Positions 1-9,235 of a DNA stretch of 64,000 nt are shown here, in pieces. The translations under genes and the position numbers were made by a program. Under the pieces are notes generated by a model. The model was not told the origin of the DNA, made no database searches, and saw only the letters and a list, made by a program, of their open reading frames with translations. The stretch lies in contig NZ_QKMR01000001.1 of assembly GCF_003208175.1 (NCBI RefSeq), positions 258,482-322,481 on the forward strand, in the 5' to 3' direction. Position 1 is the stretch's first letter; each line of letters opens with the position of its first letter. Source of the DNA: Ruminiclostridium sufflavum DSM 19573. GTDB lineage: Bacteria > Bacillota > Clostridia > Acetivibrionales > DSM-1351.

Positions 1-1376
1 GCTGTTCCCTGTGTCGTTCCGGTCAGAGCTACCGGCTTTACCTCAAAGCTTATGTATTTGCCTATATCCGCACTGGTAAGCACATAGCTTTCAGCATTTG
101 CTCCTGCTATCTCAGTTTTGTTAGTCCCTGATGAATCATCTGCCGTATACCACTTAAAGGTACTTATTCCTTCCGAGTCTCCGTTTGCATCATAGTAGGT
201 ATAGGATCCTGTCAGTGTTCCTCCAACCCTTAAAGTTCCTCCAATCGTATACACTGTTGCTGTGGGAGGTACCTGCTCAGATATATTATAGTCAACAGCT
301 AGAACAGGATTGTTTACAGAACTTGTTGAACTGTTTCCCGCCGCATCATAGAGCTTTACACTTACAGTCCCGCTTGATACAACTGCCGCTTGCAGCTCAG
401 CGTTAGTACTTTTCCCCAAATCAAATGTTACCTGTGTATCTTCTGATGCTATTGAATTATCAGTTGCAAGCAGTACTCCATCCAGATAAAGCTCGGCTTT
501 TCCTCCCGCTGCCTCAGCCGCAGTAATTGTAGCAGTTGCTGTCATGTTTGTATTTGATTTATTCAGGCTGTTTGCAATAACCATCCCGCCTACAGGCGTT
601 ACAGTAACTGCTGTCGGTGCCGGTGGTGGTGTCTTGTCAACAACAATATCACCTGTATGTATTGCTGAAACCGGTCCGACAGGTGTCCCGTCATCCACAA
701 TAAACTCAATATTTTGATACTTATTATCAGAAATATTCATGCTATCAATATCCCACTCAAGAGTCCATGCTCCAGCTCCTCCTGAAACAGTTTTAGATAC
801 CAAATGCCCATCAATCGTGGCAGATACCGTAACATCATATCCCTCGGCATCAAATACCGTACCTGAAATACTTATTTTCTGTCCACCCATATAGCTCAAG
901 TTCGCTGCCGAGTTGGTTATTGTGATTTCGGGTTCTGCCATCAATAACCCACCAGTTATATTAATTGTAACTTCTGCATTACCGTTGGCATATTCCCATA
1001 TTTTCAAGTAATATATTTGCCCTTCATTAAGATTGTCCTGTAATAAGAATTCACAGTCTGTATTATCCCCTATTGCCTGCAAACCTGATGTTTCACTTGT
1101 ATCATAGTAAATCATAGCTTCTGTATCTGCAGAAACAGGACTGGTTGTTATAGTGAAGTTACCCGTTGTTGCTGCAACAAATTTAAAGTAAGCATTTACA
1201 GGGTTTATACTATCACCAGTAATACTTATAAGTGAATCTGTTTTAGAAATAAGTGCTGCATTGTTAATACTTGTTCCTCCTTGAATAGGCTCTACCGCCT
1301 GAACAAAGGTTATAGATGGAATTAAAGCAATTGTAATTAGAATAATAAATAATATAGATTTACTTTTTTTTAACAT
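1..1376 (-). CDS. Secreted Ig-like multi-domain protein, C-terminus outside window
   Basis: This reading frame stays open from an ATG at 1376 to the window edge, giving at least 458 residues, and its C-terminal part is cut off. An AGGAGG ribosome site precedes the ATG. The N-terminus (MLKKSKSILFII, then a hydrophobic stretch ending TFVQA) is a signal peptide. Residues about 30-140 look like a domain that takes up bound or disulfide-free extracellular folds (motif 'YYLKIWEYANG'). They are followed by Ig-like beta-sandwich units with phrases such as 'VDKTPPPAPTAVTV' and 'YYDANGDSEGISTFKWY', the latter typical of Ig-like repeats in surface proteins. It is probably an extracellular or cell-wall protein. 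The catalytic or binding role cannot be read because the C-terminus is missing. Confidence 0.8.
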   Translation of the reverse strand, partial: MLKKSKSILFIILITIALIPSITFVQAVEPIQGGTSINNAALISKTDSLISITGDSINPVNAYFKFVAATTGNFTITTSPVSADTEAMIYYDTSETSGLQAIGDNTDCEFLLQDNLNEGQIYYLKIWEYANGNAEVTINITGGLLMAEPEITITNSAANLSYMGGQKISISGTVFDAEGYDVTVSATIDGHLVSKTVSGGAGAWTLEWDIDSMNISDNKYQNIEFIVDDGTPVGPVSAIHTGDIVVDKTPPPAPTAVTVTPVGGMVIANSLNKSNTNMTATATITAAEAAGGKAELYLDGVLLATDNSIASEDTQVTFDLGKSTNAELQAAVVSSGTVSVKLYDAAGNSSTSSVNNPVLAVDYNISEQVPPTATVYTIGGTLRVGGTLTGSYTYYDANGDSEGISTFKWYTADDSSGTNKTEIAGANAESYVLTSADIGKYISFEVKPVALTGTTQGT

Positions 1377-1700
1377 TAATGTCCTCCTTTTTAAATCTAC
1401 CCTATATATCACATATCAATTATATATAATTAAGCACATTAGGGCAATATAGTATATATCCTCATATCACTATTATATAAAGTCAGCCTTTCTTCATAAA
1501 CTAGTAGTTTAAAACAATTTCTTTTATATCAAAGTAATTCAATACCTTAATGCAATCATTAATCCTATCATTATAATCTTAAAGCACTGATGCCATAAAC
1601 TATAAAATTGTCCCGAATCAAAATTTATAATACTATTCTGACTCAGGACATAATATTTATTTCAATAAAAATAAAGCATTCAACGTTATATATTGTATTT
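1377..1700. other. AT-rich intergenic region
   Basis: This is a 320-base gap between two minus-strand genes. It holds the terminator of the downstream gene at 1609-1650 and presumably the promoter of the truncated gene. I see no small ORF with a ribosome site here. Confidence 0.6.
1609..1650 (-). terminator. Rho-independent terminator after discoidin-protein gene
   Basis: On the minus strand a 12-bp stem (TGTCCTGAGTCA pairing with TGATTCGGGACA, two GU wobbles) is followed by ATTTTAT. It lies about 50 bases past the stop codon of the 1701-2996 gene. Confidence 0.6.
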
Positions 1701-2996
1701 CTATGATGTCCTTACTATAATAAAGTTATATATCCTTTGATCTCCTCCACTTGCTGACGTAACTATTATTTGTACTGAATTATTACCAACAACGATCGGT
1801 ATGTTTTGGGACTTTTGCCCAGATACTACCACAGTTCCGTTTACGGTTATTTGTGCATTTGAATCTACAGCCATAGGTGTTATTTTAGTGCTTGTTGTGT
1901 TATTTGAAACAGTCGCAGTATATACCCCCAGATTAGTCTGAGTAAATGCAGGATCCAGATTCTGGAATCCTGTAACACTCTGCAGATAAGGACTGCTTGC
2001 CCTTACTACCGCTATTGTATATGTCTGTGAAGCTGCTCCGTTTGTAACAACAATATTTATGGTATTACTGCCTACATTATCTAGCTTTACTGTTGAAGGC
2101 TGACCGCTGGTTGCAGTATTTCCGCTCACAGTTATTGTACAGCCAGAAATGTTTGTCGTAGGTGTAACTGTAACACTGGTGGTATCGTAGCCAACACTCT
2201 GAGTAGTATAATTTAAATTACTGCTTGAGAAGGTTGGATTAAGCGTTCCGCTGCTTATTGTCAGGTTGCTCAGAACAGCTCCCTGCTCTCTTTCAACCGT
2301 AATAGTGTACGTCTTTGCAGTCACACCATCTAATGCCGTTACCAGCACGTTTATGGTATTGATGCCAGCTTTCAGGTTGACTGTACTCTGTCCGCCTGTC
2401 ATTTCAGCATCGTTCACCTTTATGGCTGAAGTAGGATCTGCCGCTGCAGCATAAACAACAACGCTTGTTGTTCCATATGGAACCTTTGGAGCGGTATATT
2501 CCAATGTAGCAGGTGCAAATGCCGGTGTAAGCGCACCGCTGCTTATGGATAATGCCGACAAGCTTGCATCAGGTGCATGCCCATAGATTTCGAGCTCCAT
2601 AAGAGAGGCATACTGAGGATTCGTCCTCAGCCCTTTAGTTACATTTAACTTTACATATCTATAGGCACATGTTACGCTTCTTGAGGCTATAGTTTCCAAA
2701 TTGTTTACAACAGAGTCTATTGTTACCCAGCTTGAATTATTATTGCTTCCCTGAAGCATGTAATCGCACATATTATAGTCAGGAGCTCTCCAGCCTGCCG
2801 CACCCATGTGTCTTACAGTCCATGCCGAAATAACATATGTAGCACCCAAATCAACAGTCATATTAGCCGGTACGGTATTGCAAAGCCATCTGCTTGTGGG
2901 CTGCAAATTTCCGTTAACAGCTCTTGAGGATGCATAAGGCATCACATAGCTGCTTGCACTGGTAGTTCTGTTTAAAGCAATATTAGTATCTGCCAT
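1701..2996 (-). CDS. Leaderless F5/8 type C (discoidin) protein with cadherin-like beta-sandwich repeats
   Basis: The protein has 431 residues. Residues about 1-140 form an F5/8 type C (discoidin/CBM32-like) carbohydrate-binding domain: 'NIALNRTTSASS' start, 'RAVNGN', 'TVDLGATYVISAWTVRH', 'YRYVKLNVTKG', 'ASLMELEIYGH'. Three cadherin-like beta-sandwich repeats (PF12733 type) follow. Each opens with phrases like 'LSNLTISSGTLNPTFSSSN' and closes with 'YTITVER' or 'YTIAVVR'. There is no signal peptide although the domain types are normally extracellular. It is the last gene of an apparent operon with two tail-collar proteins, 61 bases upstream. A carbohydrate-binding or surface-adhesive role is inferred, and the export route is unknown. 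Confidence 0.8.
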   Translation of the reverse strand: MADTNIALNRTTSASSYVMPYASSRAVNGNLQPTSRWLCNTVPANMTVDLGATYVISAWTVRHMGAAGWRAPDYNMCDYMLQGSNNNSSWVTIDSVVNNLETIASRSVTCAYRYVKLNVTKGLRTNPQYASLMELEIYGHAPDASLSALSISSGALTPAFAPATLEYTAPKVPYGTTSVVVYAAAADPTSAIKVNDAEMTGGQSTVNLKAGINTINVLVTALDGVTAKTYTITVEREQGAVLSNLTISSGTLNPTFSSSNLNYTTQSVGYDTTSVTVTPTTNISGCTITVSGNTATSGQPSTVKLDNVGSNTINIVVTNGAASQTYTIAVVRASSPYLQSVTGFQNLDPAFTQTNLGVYTATVSNNTTSTKITPMAVDSNAQITVNGTVVVSGQKSQNIPIVVGNNSVQIIVTSASGGDQRIYNFIIVRTS

Positions 2997-3058
2997 ATTC
3001 TTTCATCCTTTCCATGTCAAAATACTTTAGTATTCTGATAATTTATTCAGTACGGCAG

Positions 3059-3301
3059 CTACTGCCTCTGAGGAAAAACACCAACTATAGCAATGCAATA
3101 CTTCATGCCCGGCAAGGGCTCCGCACCCTTCAAATTCGGTAAAGCAAAAGTAGTTCTTCCGTCACCGCCATATGTAGTTCCAAGCAATGCATACAGAGTA
3201 TTATACTGTGAAATATTAAGCTGCTGCCCTTCACATGCCATCCAGTCCATTGGCACAAAGGAATAGGGAAACAGTGCAATTCCGCCTAATAAATAATCCA
3301 T
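3059..3301 (-). CDS. Minimal phage tail-collar domain protein (copy 2)
   Basis: This 80-residue protein carries the hallmark of the phage tail-collar/microcystin-dependent (MdpB) family: 'GGIALFPYSFVPMDWMACEGQ', then 'LLGTTYGGDGRTTFALPNLKG'. It ends 'YCIAIVGVFPQR', which is normally the extreme C-terminus of full-length family members of about 170-190 residues. The central His/Gly-rich part between these two blocks is absent, so it is a compact form and not a simple truncation. It is about 60% similar by eye to the neighbour at 3415-3657 and lies in the same operon. The family is known from phage tails and from secreted or surface proteins. The role here is unknown. Confidence 0.75.
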   Translation of the reverse strand: MDYLLGGIALFPYSFVPMDWMACEGQQLNISQYNTLYALLGTTYGGDGRTTFALPNLKGAEPLPGMKYCIAIVGVFPQRQ

Positions 3302-3414
3302 AATCCTACCTCCTGATATTTATATTTTTTATTTAATCTTGTTACTTAAATAATTAACTTCGTATTAAGAATAATTGCTTATGAACAAGCTTGAGCATCC
3401 TGCCTCCTATGCAA

Positions 3415-3657
3415 CTAACTTCTTTGCGGATAAATTCCCGAAGTTGCAATACAATATCTCATACCGGTTAACGGCGAGGCATTCCTGAGATCCGGCAAAG
3501 CAAAGGTTGTACTTCCATTGCCGCCATATGTATTTCCTATTATTGAAAACAGGGCTTGATTTTGTGAAACTTGAAGTGTTTGGCCCTCGCAAGCCATCCA
3601 GTACATTGGTACAAAACCATAAGGAAAAAGTGCAATCCCTCCCAGCAGATATTCCAT
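3415..3657 (-). CDS. Minimal phage tail-collar domain protein (copy 1)
   Basis: This 80-residue paralogue of the adjacent gene has the same start ('MEYLLGGIALFPYGFVPMYW'), the collar core 'IGNTYGGNGSTTFALPDLRN' and the C-terminal 'YCIATSGIYPQR'. The ATG at 3657 is chosen because AGGAGG lies 8 bases upstream. An in-frame GTG at 3666 sits inside that ribosome site. It is the first gene of a three-gene minus-strand operon (collar, collar, discoidin protein). Like its partner it lacks the middle part of standard tail-collar proteins and has no signal peptide. Confidence 0.75.
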   Translation of the reverse strand: MEYLLGGIALFPYGFVPMYWMACEGQTLQVSQNQALFSIIGNTYGGNGSTTFALPDLRNASPLTGMRYCIATSGIYPQRS

Positions 3658-3694
3658 TACAAGCACCTCCTAATTCTTACAAATGTATAAACTT

Positions 3695-3724
3695 TTTATA
3701 TGTAAAACATACACTTACTGCCAA
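3695..3724 (-). promoter_or_regulatory. Putative sigma-A promoter of collar/discoidin operon
   Basis: On the minus strand TTGGCA and TATAAA are separated by 18 bases, about 40 bases upstream of the first collar gene. Confidence 0.4.
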
Positions 3725-3917
3725 AATTATATAATATTATGTAATTTTTTTCAATATATTTTATCGCAGTTATTTTTTAATTTTTTATATTAATTGTAAA
3801 TTTTTACAGGTTTCTTGCATACATATAAATACATAGTTTTTATTTATATGTTCACACAATCCCCTGTTAATTAATAATATAGTTATTATTTAACAAGACG
3901 TTTGGAGGTATTAAAAG

Positions 3918-4727
3918 TTGGATTATTTTATAAAAATCAAACCCGGTGTAAATATCTATATAAATGAAATAAATCCTCTCGGCAGGAAAACTATACTGTT
4001 TATACATGGTTGGCCCTTGAGCCACAGGGCATATGAGTATCAGTTCAATAAACTCCCTGCGAGGGGATACCGCTGCATCGGAGTTGATACCAGAGGCTTC
4101 GGTAATTCCAGCAAGCCTTATTCAGGCTATGATTACAATCAACTGGCTGATGATGTACGGTATATAGTTGATGCCCTTAACCTGAAAAATTTCACACTGG
4201 CAGGTCACTCCATGGGAGGTGCCACGGCTATACGATATATGTCCCGCTACAGCGGATACGGTGTCGCAAAGCTTGCACTTTTTGGAGCGGCAGCCCCAAG
4301 CCTGACTAAAAGACCCGATTTCCCATACGGATTGCCTAAAGAGGATGTGACAGAAATTATTCAGGCAACCTATAATAACCGTCCTCAAATGCTCAAGGAT
4401 GTCGCTCCCATGTTTTTCTACAAACCGATTACACAGGCCTTGTCAGATTGGTTCTTCCAGTTGGGTTTCGAAGCTTCCGGGTGGGCAACCGCCGAATGTG
4501 CAAAAACCTTCAGGGATGAAGCCTTATTCTCTGATCTTGCAAAAATACAAGTCCCGACATTAATTTTGCACGGTATCCACGACAGGGTATGTCTCTTCCC
4601 TCTGGCAGAAGCAATGAAAGCAGAGATTAAAAACTCTATTTTGATACCTTTTGAAAACAGCGGTCATTCACTGTTTTTTGAAGAGCAGGATAAATTCAAT
4701 ATGGAATTGGAACAATTTGTAGGTTAA
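3918..4727 (+). CDS. Alpha/beta hydrolase (non-haem chloroperoxidase/esterase-like)
   Basis: This 269-residue alpha/beta-hydrolase has the oxyanion-region motif 'LFIHGWP' (residues 27-33) and the nucleophile elbow GHSMGG with Ser98. The probable acid is Asp222 ('ILHGIHDRVC') and the catalytic His is His250 ('ENSGHSLFFE'). The sequence resembles the group annotated as arylesterase or cofactor-free chloroperoxidase, and the natural substrate cannot be told. There is no signal peptide, so it is cytoplasmic. The start is TTG at 3918, with GGAGGT 8 bases upstream and no better ATG nearby. It is monocistronic, followed by a clear terminator. Confidence 0.85.
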   Translation: MDYFIKIKPGVNIYINEINPLGRKTILFIHGWPLSHRAYEYQFNKLPARGYRCIGVDTRGFGNSSKPYSGYDYNQLADDVRYIVDALNLKNFTLAGHSMGGATAIRYMSRYSGYGVAKLALFGAAAPSLTKRPDFPYGLPKEDVTEIIQATYNNRPQMLKDVAPMFFYKPITQALSDWFFQLGFEASGWATAECAKTFRDEALFSDLAKIQVPTLILHGIHDRVCLFPLAEAMKAEIKNSILIPFENSGHSLFFEEQDKFNMELEQFVG

Positions 4728-4770
4728 AGGCTTAACCGCAATTGCCTTAATTGCCTTTCGTTAATTGCAG

Positions 4771-4802
4771 AAAAACCGGTAATATATTATTTACCGGTTT
4801 TT
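4771..4802 (+). terminator. Rho-independent terminator
   Basis: A perfect 12-bp stem (AAAAACCGGTAA with TTACCGGTTTTT) encloses an 8-base loop and is followed by a T-rich stretch, about 45 bases after the hydrolase stop codon. Confidence 0.85.
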
Positions 4803-5026
4803 CTTATCTGTCCTTTACAATGAATAACTTCCAATTTTTTATTCGAATAAATTCCTAAGCAAGTGTAAAAATACATAAAAGAGATTTTAATTTGACTAAA
4901 GGTTAATTGCTATCGGCTAAAGAATCGGTAATATCGGACAATTGTCTGGTTTTGAGGCGGAAGCCCCTAAAAATATTGTCACAAGGCTTGCCCTTTAATA
5001 AGCCTGAAAACATACGGAGGTTATAT

Positions 5027-6610
5027 ATGACGCCATTTAAAAGAATTTTCAAGAATAATATGAAAACAGATAACCTCTCCTCGTCTGAAAACATAAGCAA
5101 GGATTTAGATAAAAACTTAGAAAAAATAAAAAGTGAATTCGGGTTTTCCAGTGATCTTTCAATAGGTGTTTCCACAGTCAATATTCAAAGCAGCTTATGC
5201 TATGCAAGCATTTATATTGACAATCTTACAGACAAAAACACCATAAACAGCCTGTCAGAGGAAATAGCCGAAGTAATGAAAGCCAAAAACAATTCTGGAG
5301 CCCGGACACCTGAGGAATACTTCAATTTATTTAAAAATTCTCTTACAGGGTTTAGGAAATTCAGAGAAGGCACAAATTTAAATGATTTAATTAATGACTT
5401 GCTATCCGGGAAAACCTTATTTTTAGTTGACAAATACCATAAATTTTTGTCCATAGATACCTTTTCCGTTGAGGGCAGGGCAATTTCGGAGCCTACCACC
5501 CAGAATGTCATAAGAGGGCCTAAGGAAAGCTTTGTTGAAAAGATAAGCATAAATACTTCCCTGATCAGAAAAACAGTCAAAAACAAATCCTTGAGGGTTG
5601 AGAATTTATTTATCGGCAACATAACAAAGACTAAAATATCACTGATATACATTGATAAAATTGCAAAAAAGGATATTCTTGACGAGCTGAAGAGAAGGCT
5701 TAATACAATTAATATAGACTGCATTTTTGACAGCAGCTATATTGAGGAATTAATAAAGGATGACAAGCATTCTATTTTCCCTACATTTTTAAGCTCTGAA
5801 AAACCCGATACAGTCGCCGCCGATATTCTCGAAGGGAAAATAGCCATATTGGTGGACGGCACCTCATATGTGCTGACTGCACCCGCTGTTTTTGTTGAAT
5901 TTCTGCAATCAAGTGAAGATTATTATTACCCGTATTTGGTGGCCTCCATAATACGTCTTTTAAGGTATATAGCCTTGTTCCTTACGCTTATCGTTCCCGC
6001 AGGATATATTGCATTAACCACCTTTCACCAGGAAATGATACCCACACCATTACTGATAAGCATTGCCTCCCAGCGTGAAGGAGTCCCCTTTCCGGCTTTT
6101 GTAGAGGCCTTGCTTATGGAAGGCATCTTTGAAATATTAAGAGAGGCAGGTGTGAGGATGCCCAGAGTCATAGGCCCGGCAATTTCCATAGTAGGTGCAT
6201 TGGTTTTAGGTCAGGCAGCGGTGGAGGCCGGTATAATATCAGCCGTTGTTGTTATTATAGTTTCAATTACAGCTATATCAAGCTTTGCCATTCCAAACTA
6301 TACTATGTCCAATACTATAAGGGTAATACGGTTTACCTTGATGATACTGGCCGCCATATTCGGCTTATATGGAGTCTTCATGGGACTGATGGTTTTAACT
6401 CTCCACCTGTGCAGCCTGAAATCTATCGGTGTTCCTTATATGGCACCTATTGCCCCGCTAATTAAAACTGGAATTAAGGATACCATTTTCAGATTCCCCC
6501 TATGGAATAATAAATACAGGCCTGCCGGAATCAGTGATAATAAAACACCCAGAGCAGGTAAAAACAAGGCTGTAACAGCCAAGCAAAAAAGAAAGCCGGA
6601 ATTCAGGTGA
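5027..6610 (+). CDS. gerKA: Spore germination receptor subunit A (GerA/GerKA family)
   Basis: This 527-residue protein has the GerA family layout. A hydrophilic N-terminal domain (about 1-290) is followed by five to six membrane segments from about residue 300 ('YLVASIIRLLRYIALFLTLIVPAGYIALTTF'). The family signature is present: 'HQEMIPTPLLISIASQREGVPFPAFVEALLMEG', which continues 'FEILREAGVRMP'. The ATG at 5027 is preferred over the earlier in-frame codon at 4907, because CGGAGG lies 6 bases upstream and the family does not extend further. It is the first gene of a gerA-type operon; the stop overlaps the ribosome site of the gerC gene. The subunit sits in the spore inner membrane and senses nutrient germinants with the B and C subunits. 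Confidence 0.92.
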   Translation: MTPFKRIFKNNMKTDNLSSSENISKDLDKNLEKIKSEFGFSSDLSIGVSTVNIQSSLCYASIYIDNLTDKNTINSLSEEIAEVMKAKNNSGARTPEEYFNLFKNSLTGFRKFREGTNLNDLINDLLSGKTLFLVDKYHKFLSIDTFSVEGRAISEPTTQNVIRGPKESFVEKISINTSLIRKTVKNKSLRVENLFIGNITKTKISLIYIDKIAKKDILDELKRRLNTINIDCIFDSSYIEELIKDDKHSIFPTFLSSEKPDTVAADILEGKIAILVDGTSYVLTAPAVFVEFLQSSEDYYYPYLVASIIRLLRYIALFLTLIVPAGYIALTTFHQEMIPTPLLISIASQREGVPFPAFVEALLMEGIFEILREAGVRMPRVIGPAISIVGALVLGQAAVEAGIISAVVVIIVSITAISSFAIPNYTMSNTIRVIRFTLMILAAIFGLYGVFMGLMVLTLHLCSLKSIGVPYMAPIAPLIKTGIKDTIFRFPLWNNKYRPAGISDNKTPRAGKNKAVTAKQKRKPEFR

Positions 6611-6615
6611 TATAT

Positions 6616-7812
6616 ATGAAGCTAAAAAAATTATTACTGCTATTTATTATGATATCAGCCCTGTTTTTGAATGGATGCCTTGGAAGCCGGGAAGTCAACG
6701 ATATCGCGATAAATATTTCCATAGGCATTGACAAGTCAGAGGAAGGTTATCTTATTACAAACCAGATACTTAACCCTAAAGCAGTCGCGTCAAAAAGCGG
6801 CGCAAGCGAATCTCCTGTCATTATCAACACAAAAACAGGAACGGATTTATTTGAAACAATAAGGTCAGCCGTAACCTATTCTCCGCGGAAGCTCTACAAT
6901 GCACACCTGAGAACAATTATTTTCGGCGAGGCTTTTGCAAAAGAAGGAGTACAAAAGGTACTGGATTTCTTTGTCCGGGATCATGAGTTCCGGACAGATT
7001 ATTACTTTTGTGTGGCAAAGGGAACTACCGCAAATGAGATTCTGAAGACAATTACCCCTTTGGAATCCGTTTCCGGCTTGGAATTATTTGATTCAATTGA
7101 AGCTGCCGAAAAAAACTATGCTCCTACAAAGAGTGTAAAAATTTTAAGTCTTGTCAATACTCTTTTATCCGACGGTAAAAACCCTGTTCTTGCAGGAGTT
7201 GAAATAAAAAAATTGCAGGACAAATCAACCTCTATTGATGCATTAAAGGAAACAGACCCAAGCAAAATAAAGCTTGCGGGCTTGGGTATATTTAAAAAGG
7301 ACAGGCTTCAGGGCTGGCTGTCCGATGAGGAAAGCAAAGGCTATAACTATATTACCGGAAATATTACTGACACAGTGGGTTATGTGAATGTTGACAATAC
7401 TGACAATATAACCTTTGAGGTTATTAAGGTTAAATCAAAATTTAAAGCCTTTATGTCGGATGATAAGCCGTCTATAAATGTCGAAATTAATGTCTTGTAC
7501 AATATAGCGGCACAGACCGGTACCTTTGATGTGTCAACCGAAGCCAATTCAGATAAAATACGCAGGCTTGTAGAAGAAAATCTGAAAGAATTATGTATTT
7601 CTACAATAAAAAAAGCGCAAACTGAATACAAGTCTGATATCTTCGGGTTCGGTGAAGAAATACACAGGACATATCCCAAACTATGGGCAAAGCTTAAGAA
7701 CGATTGGAATACCAGCTTTATCAAGCTTCCGGTTAATGTTGTTATCAATGCTAAAGTAAACGGCTTGGGAGAAAACACCAAGTCAATTTTCTCAAAGGAA
7801 AGCAGTGGTTAA
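6616..7812 (+). CDS. gerKC: Spore germination receptor lipoprotein subunit C (Ger(x)C family)
   Basis: This 398-residue lipoprotein has a basic N-terminus and hydrophobic helix ending in a lipobox (LFLNGC, acylated Cys about residue 20). Ger(x)C features follow: 'GSREVNDIAI..SIGIDKSEEGY', 'NAHLRTIIFGE', 'VLDFFVRDHEFRTD', and the C-terminal 'YKSDIFGFGEEIHRTYPKLW'. The ATG at 6616 is chosen; an in-frame GTG lies at 6607 inside the ribosome site AGGTGA. The gene overlaps the preceding gerA-type gene's end by translation coupling and is followed without a gap by a small membrane-protein gene. Confidence 0.92.
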   Translation: MKLKKLLLLFIMISALFLNGCLGSREVNDIAINISIGIDKSEEGYLITNQILNPKAVASKSGASESPVIINTKTGTDLFETIRSAVTYSPRKLYNAHLRTIIFGEAFAKEGVQKVLDFFVRDHEFRTDYYFCVAKGTTANEILKTITPLESVSGLELFDSIEAAEKNYAPTKSVKILSLVNTLLSDGKNPVLAGVEIKKLQDKSTSIDALKETDPSKIKLAGLGIFKKDRLQGWLSDEESKGYNYITGNITDTVGYVNVDNTDNITFEVIKVKSKFKAFMSDDKPSINVEINVLYNIAAQTGTFDVSTEANSDKIRRLVEENLKELCISTIKKAQTEYKSDIFGFGEEIHRTYPKLWAKLKNDWNTSFIKLPVNVVINAKVNGLGENTKSIFSKESSG

Positions 7813-8055
7813 ATGCACATCATTATAATTATAGTAGTATTAATATCCTGCTCCGCATTATGCTTCTATGAAATACCTAAAATGGTGCGAGGCAGCATGT
7901 ATCGGGATTTATGGGCATTTTGCATTTTACTTGCCCTAGGCATAGCCATTACTATTTTTAAATGTCTGGACTTACCTCTGCCAAACCCTTCTGACTGGGT
8001 TGCATGGGTATTTTCTCCCGTTTCTGATATGTTGAAAAATTATCTGATGCAATAA
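7813..8055 (+). CDS. Small two-TM protein, probable D-type subunit of the germination receptor
   Basis: This 80-residue protein starts directly after the gerC stop codon. It has two hydrophobic helices (about residues 1-20 and 34-52) and no other motif. Some gerA-type operons encode small two-TM 'D' subunits that modulate the receptor. Size, topology and position between gerC and gerB match that, but sequence identity to a named D subunit cannot be judged here. Confidence 0.7.
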   Translation: MHIIIIIVVLISCSALCFYEIPKMVRGSMYRDLWAFCILLALGIAITIFKCLDLPLPNPSDWVAWVFSPVSDMLKNYLMQ

Positions 8056-8104
8056 AATTTCTTGTGCCGGTACCCGGCTCAGGAATTAATACGAAAGGTG
8101 TAAA

Positions 8105-9202
8105 ATGAGCAAAATAAAGATTTCAAACCTGCAATTTGCGTTAACAATTTCAGCATATACCTTTGGTGTCGCACCGCTTTTTATTTCCTCAAGCATTGCC
8201 AGCATATCGGGAAGAGATGCATGGATTTCTGCAATTCTGGCGGCTGTCTTAGGGCTTTCTACAGTCTATATCAATATGTATCTGGGGAAATTATATCCGG
8301 ATAAAACCTTGATTGAAACCATTTGCCTGTCACTTGGAAAATGGCTTGGAAATATAGTATCCATACTTTTCATTTTTATAATATTTGAGACTACTGCCCA
8401 AATAATCTGGTATGTCGGAGACTTCTTGACAACAACCTATATGCCGGAGGTATCTGCCTACCCGATTGACATTTTATTTACGGCTGCTTTGATAATTGCT
8501 ATGCTCTATGGCCTCGAAGCAATGTGCAGGGCGGTGACAATCTTTTTTTCCATACTGTTTCCCTTTTATTTCATTACACTGATAATGCTATTCCCAAATA
8601 TAAATATAACAAATGTTCTGCCGGTTCTTGAATACGGTATAACGCCTGTAATAAAGGGGACTGTCCCTCTGCTCAGCCTTTGCGTGTGGCCTCTTATAGT
8701 CCTGAATATGATTTATCCCTCTAATATAAAAGACCTTTCCAAGGCTAAGCCTTCAATGCTTTATGGCTATTTGCTGGGAATGTTCGTAGCCTTTTCAGGT
8801 GTGCTTATGTGCATTCTGGTATTGGGAGACACCTTCACTGCCGCCTCACGCTTTCCTCTTTTTATTTTGACTCAGGAGGTCAATGTAGGCACTATACTCA
8901 CAAGATTTGAAGCAGTTTCGGTAGCTGTATGGCTGAACAATATTTTTATAAGTGCCTTTTTTTTCTTTTATGCGGCAGCCAAAGGCTTATCCCAGATATT
9001 CAAGCTATCAGACCATAAGAAAATAGTGCTGCCCCTCGGATTAATACTTGCCGCTTATTCCCAGTCTATTTATAAAAATGTACCCTTCCAGATTGAGTGG
9101 GACACATATGTATGGCCTCCGGTAGCTTTTACCTTCGGTGTTGTCTTGCCTGTTGTAATGATTATCGCCTCTATTTGTAAAAAAGCTGCCGGCAAAATAT
9201 AA
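8105..9202 (+). CDS. gerKB: Spore germination permease subunit B (GerB family), copy 1
   Basis: This 365-residue integral membrane protein has about ten hydrophobic segments and belongs to the GerB/spore permease branch of the APC superfamily (PF03845). Family phrases are 'KIKISNLQFALTISAYTFGVAPLF', 'DAWISAILAAVLGLSTVYI', 'LYPDKTLIETI' and 'VWPPVAFTFG'. It is known to form the germinant-binding transmembrane core with subunits A and C. It sits 49 bases after the small gene, with the ribosome site GAAAGGTG before ATG 8105. A second, clearly related permease follows. Confidence 0.92.
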   Translation: MSKIKISNLQFALTISAYTFGVAPLFISSSIASISGRDAWISAILAAVLGLSTVYINMYLGKLYPDKTLIETICLSLGKWLGNIVSILFIFIIFETTAQIIWYVGDFLTTTYMPEVSAYPIDILFTAALIIAMLYGLEAMCRAVTIFFSILFPFYFITLIMLFPNINITNVLPVLEYGITPVIKGTVPLLSLCVWPLIVLNMIYPSNIKDLSKAKPSMLYGYLLGMFVAFSGVLMCILVLGDTFTAASRFPLFILTQEVNVGTILTRFEAVSVAVWLNNIFISAFFFFYAAAKGLSQIFKLSDHKKIVLPLGLILAAYSQSIYKNVPFQIEWDTYVWPPVAFTFGVVLPVVMIIASICKKAAGKI

Positions 9203-9235
9203 ATCAGGATTATCAAATTGAAGGATTCTAATAAA

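Noticed and set aside
3407-3592. 61-codon ORF overlapping the first collar gene
   Set aside because: It is another frame of the collar gene on the same strand, without a ribosome site.
5212-5724. 170-codon minus-strand ORF inside the gerA-type gene
   Set aside because: It is a hydrophobic shadow of the conserved gerA-type frame and has no family match.
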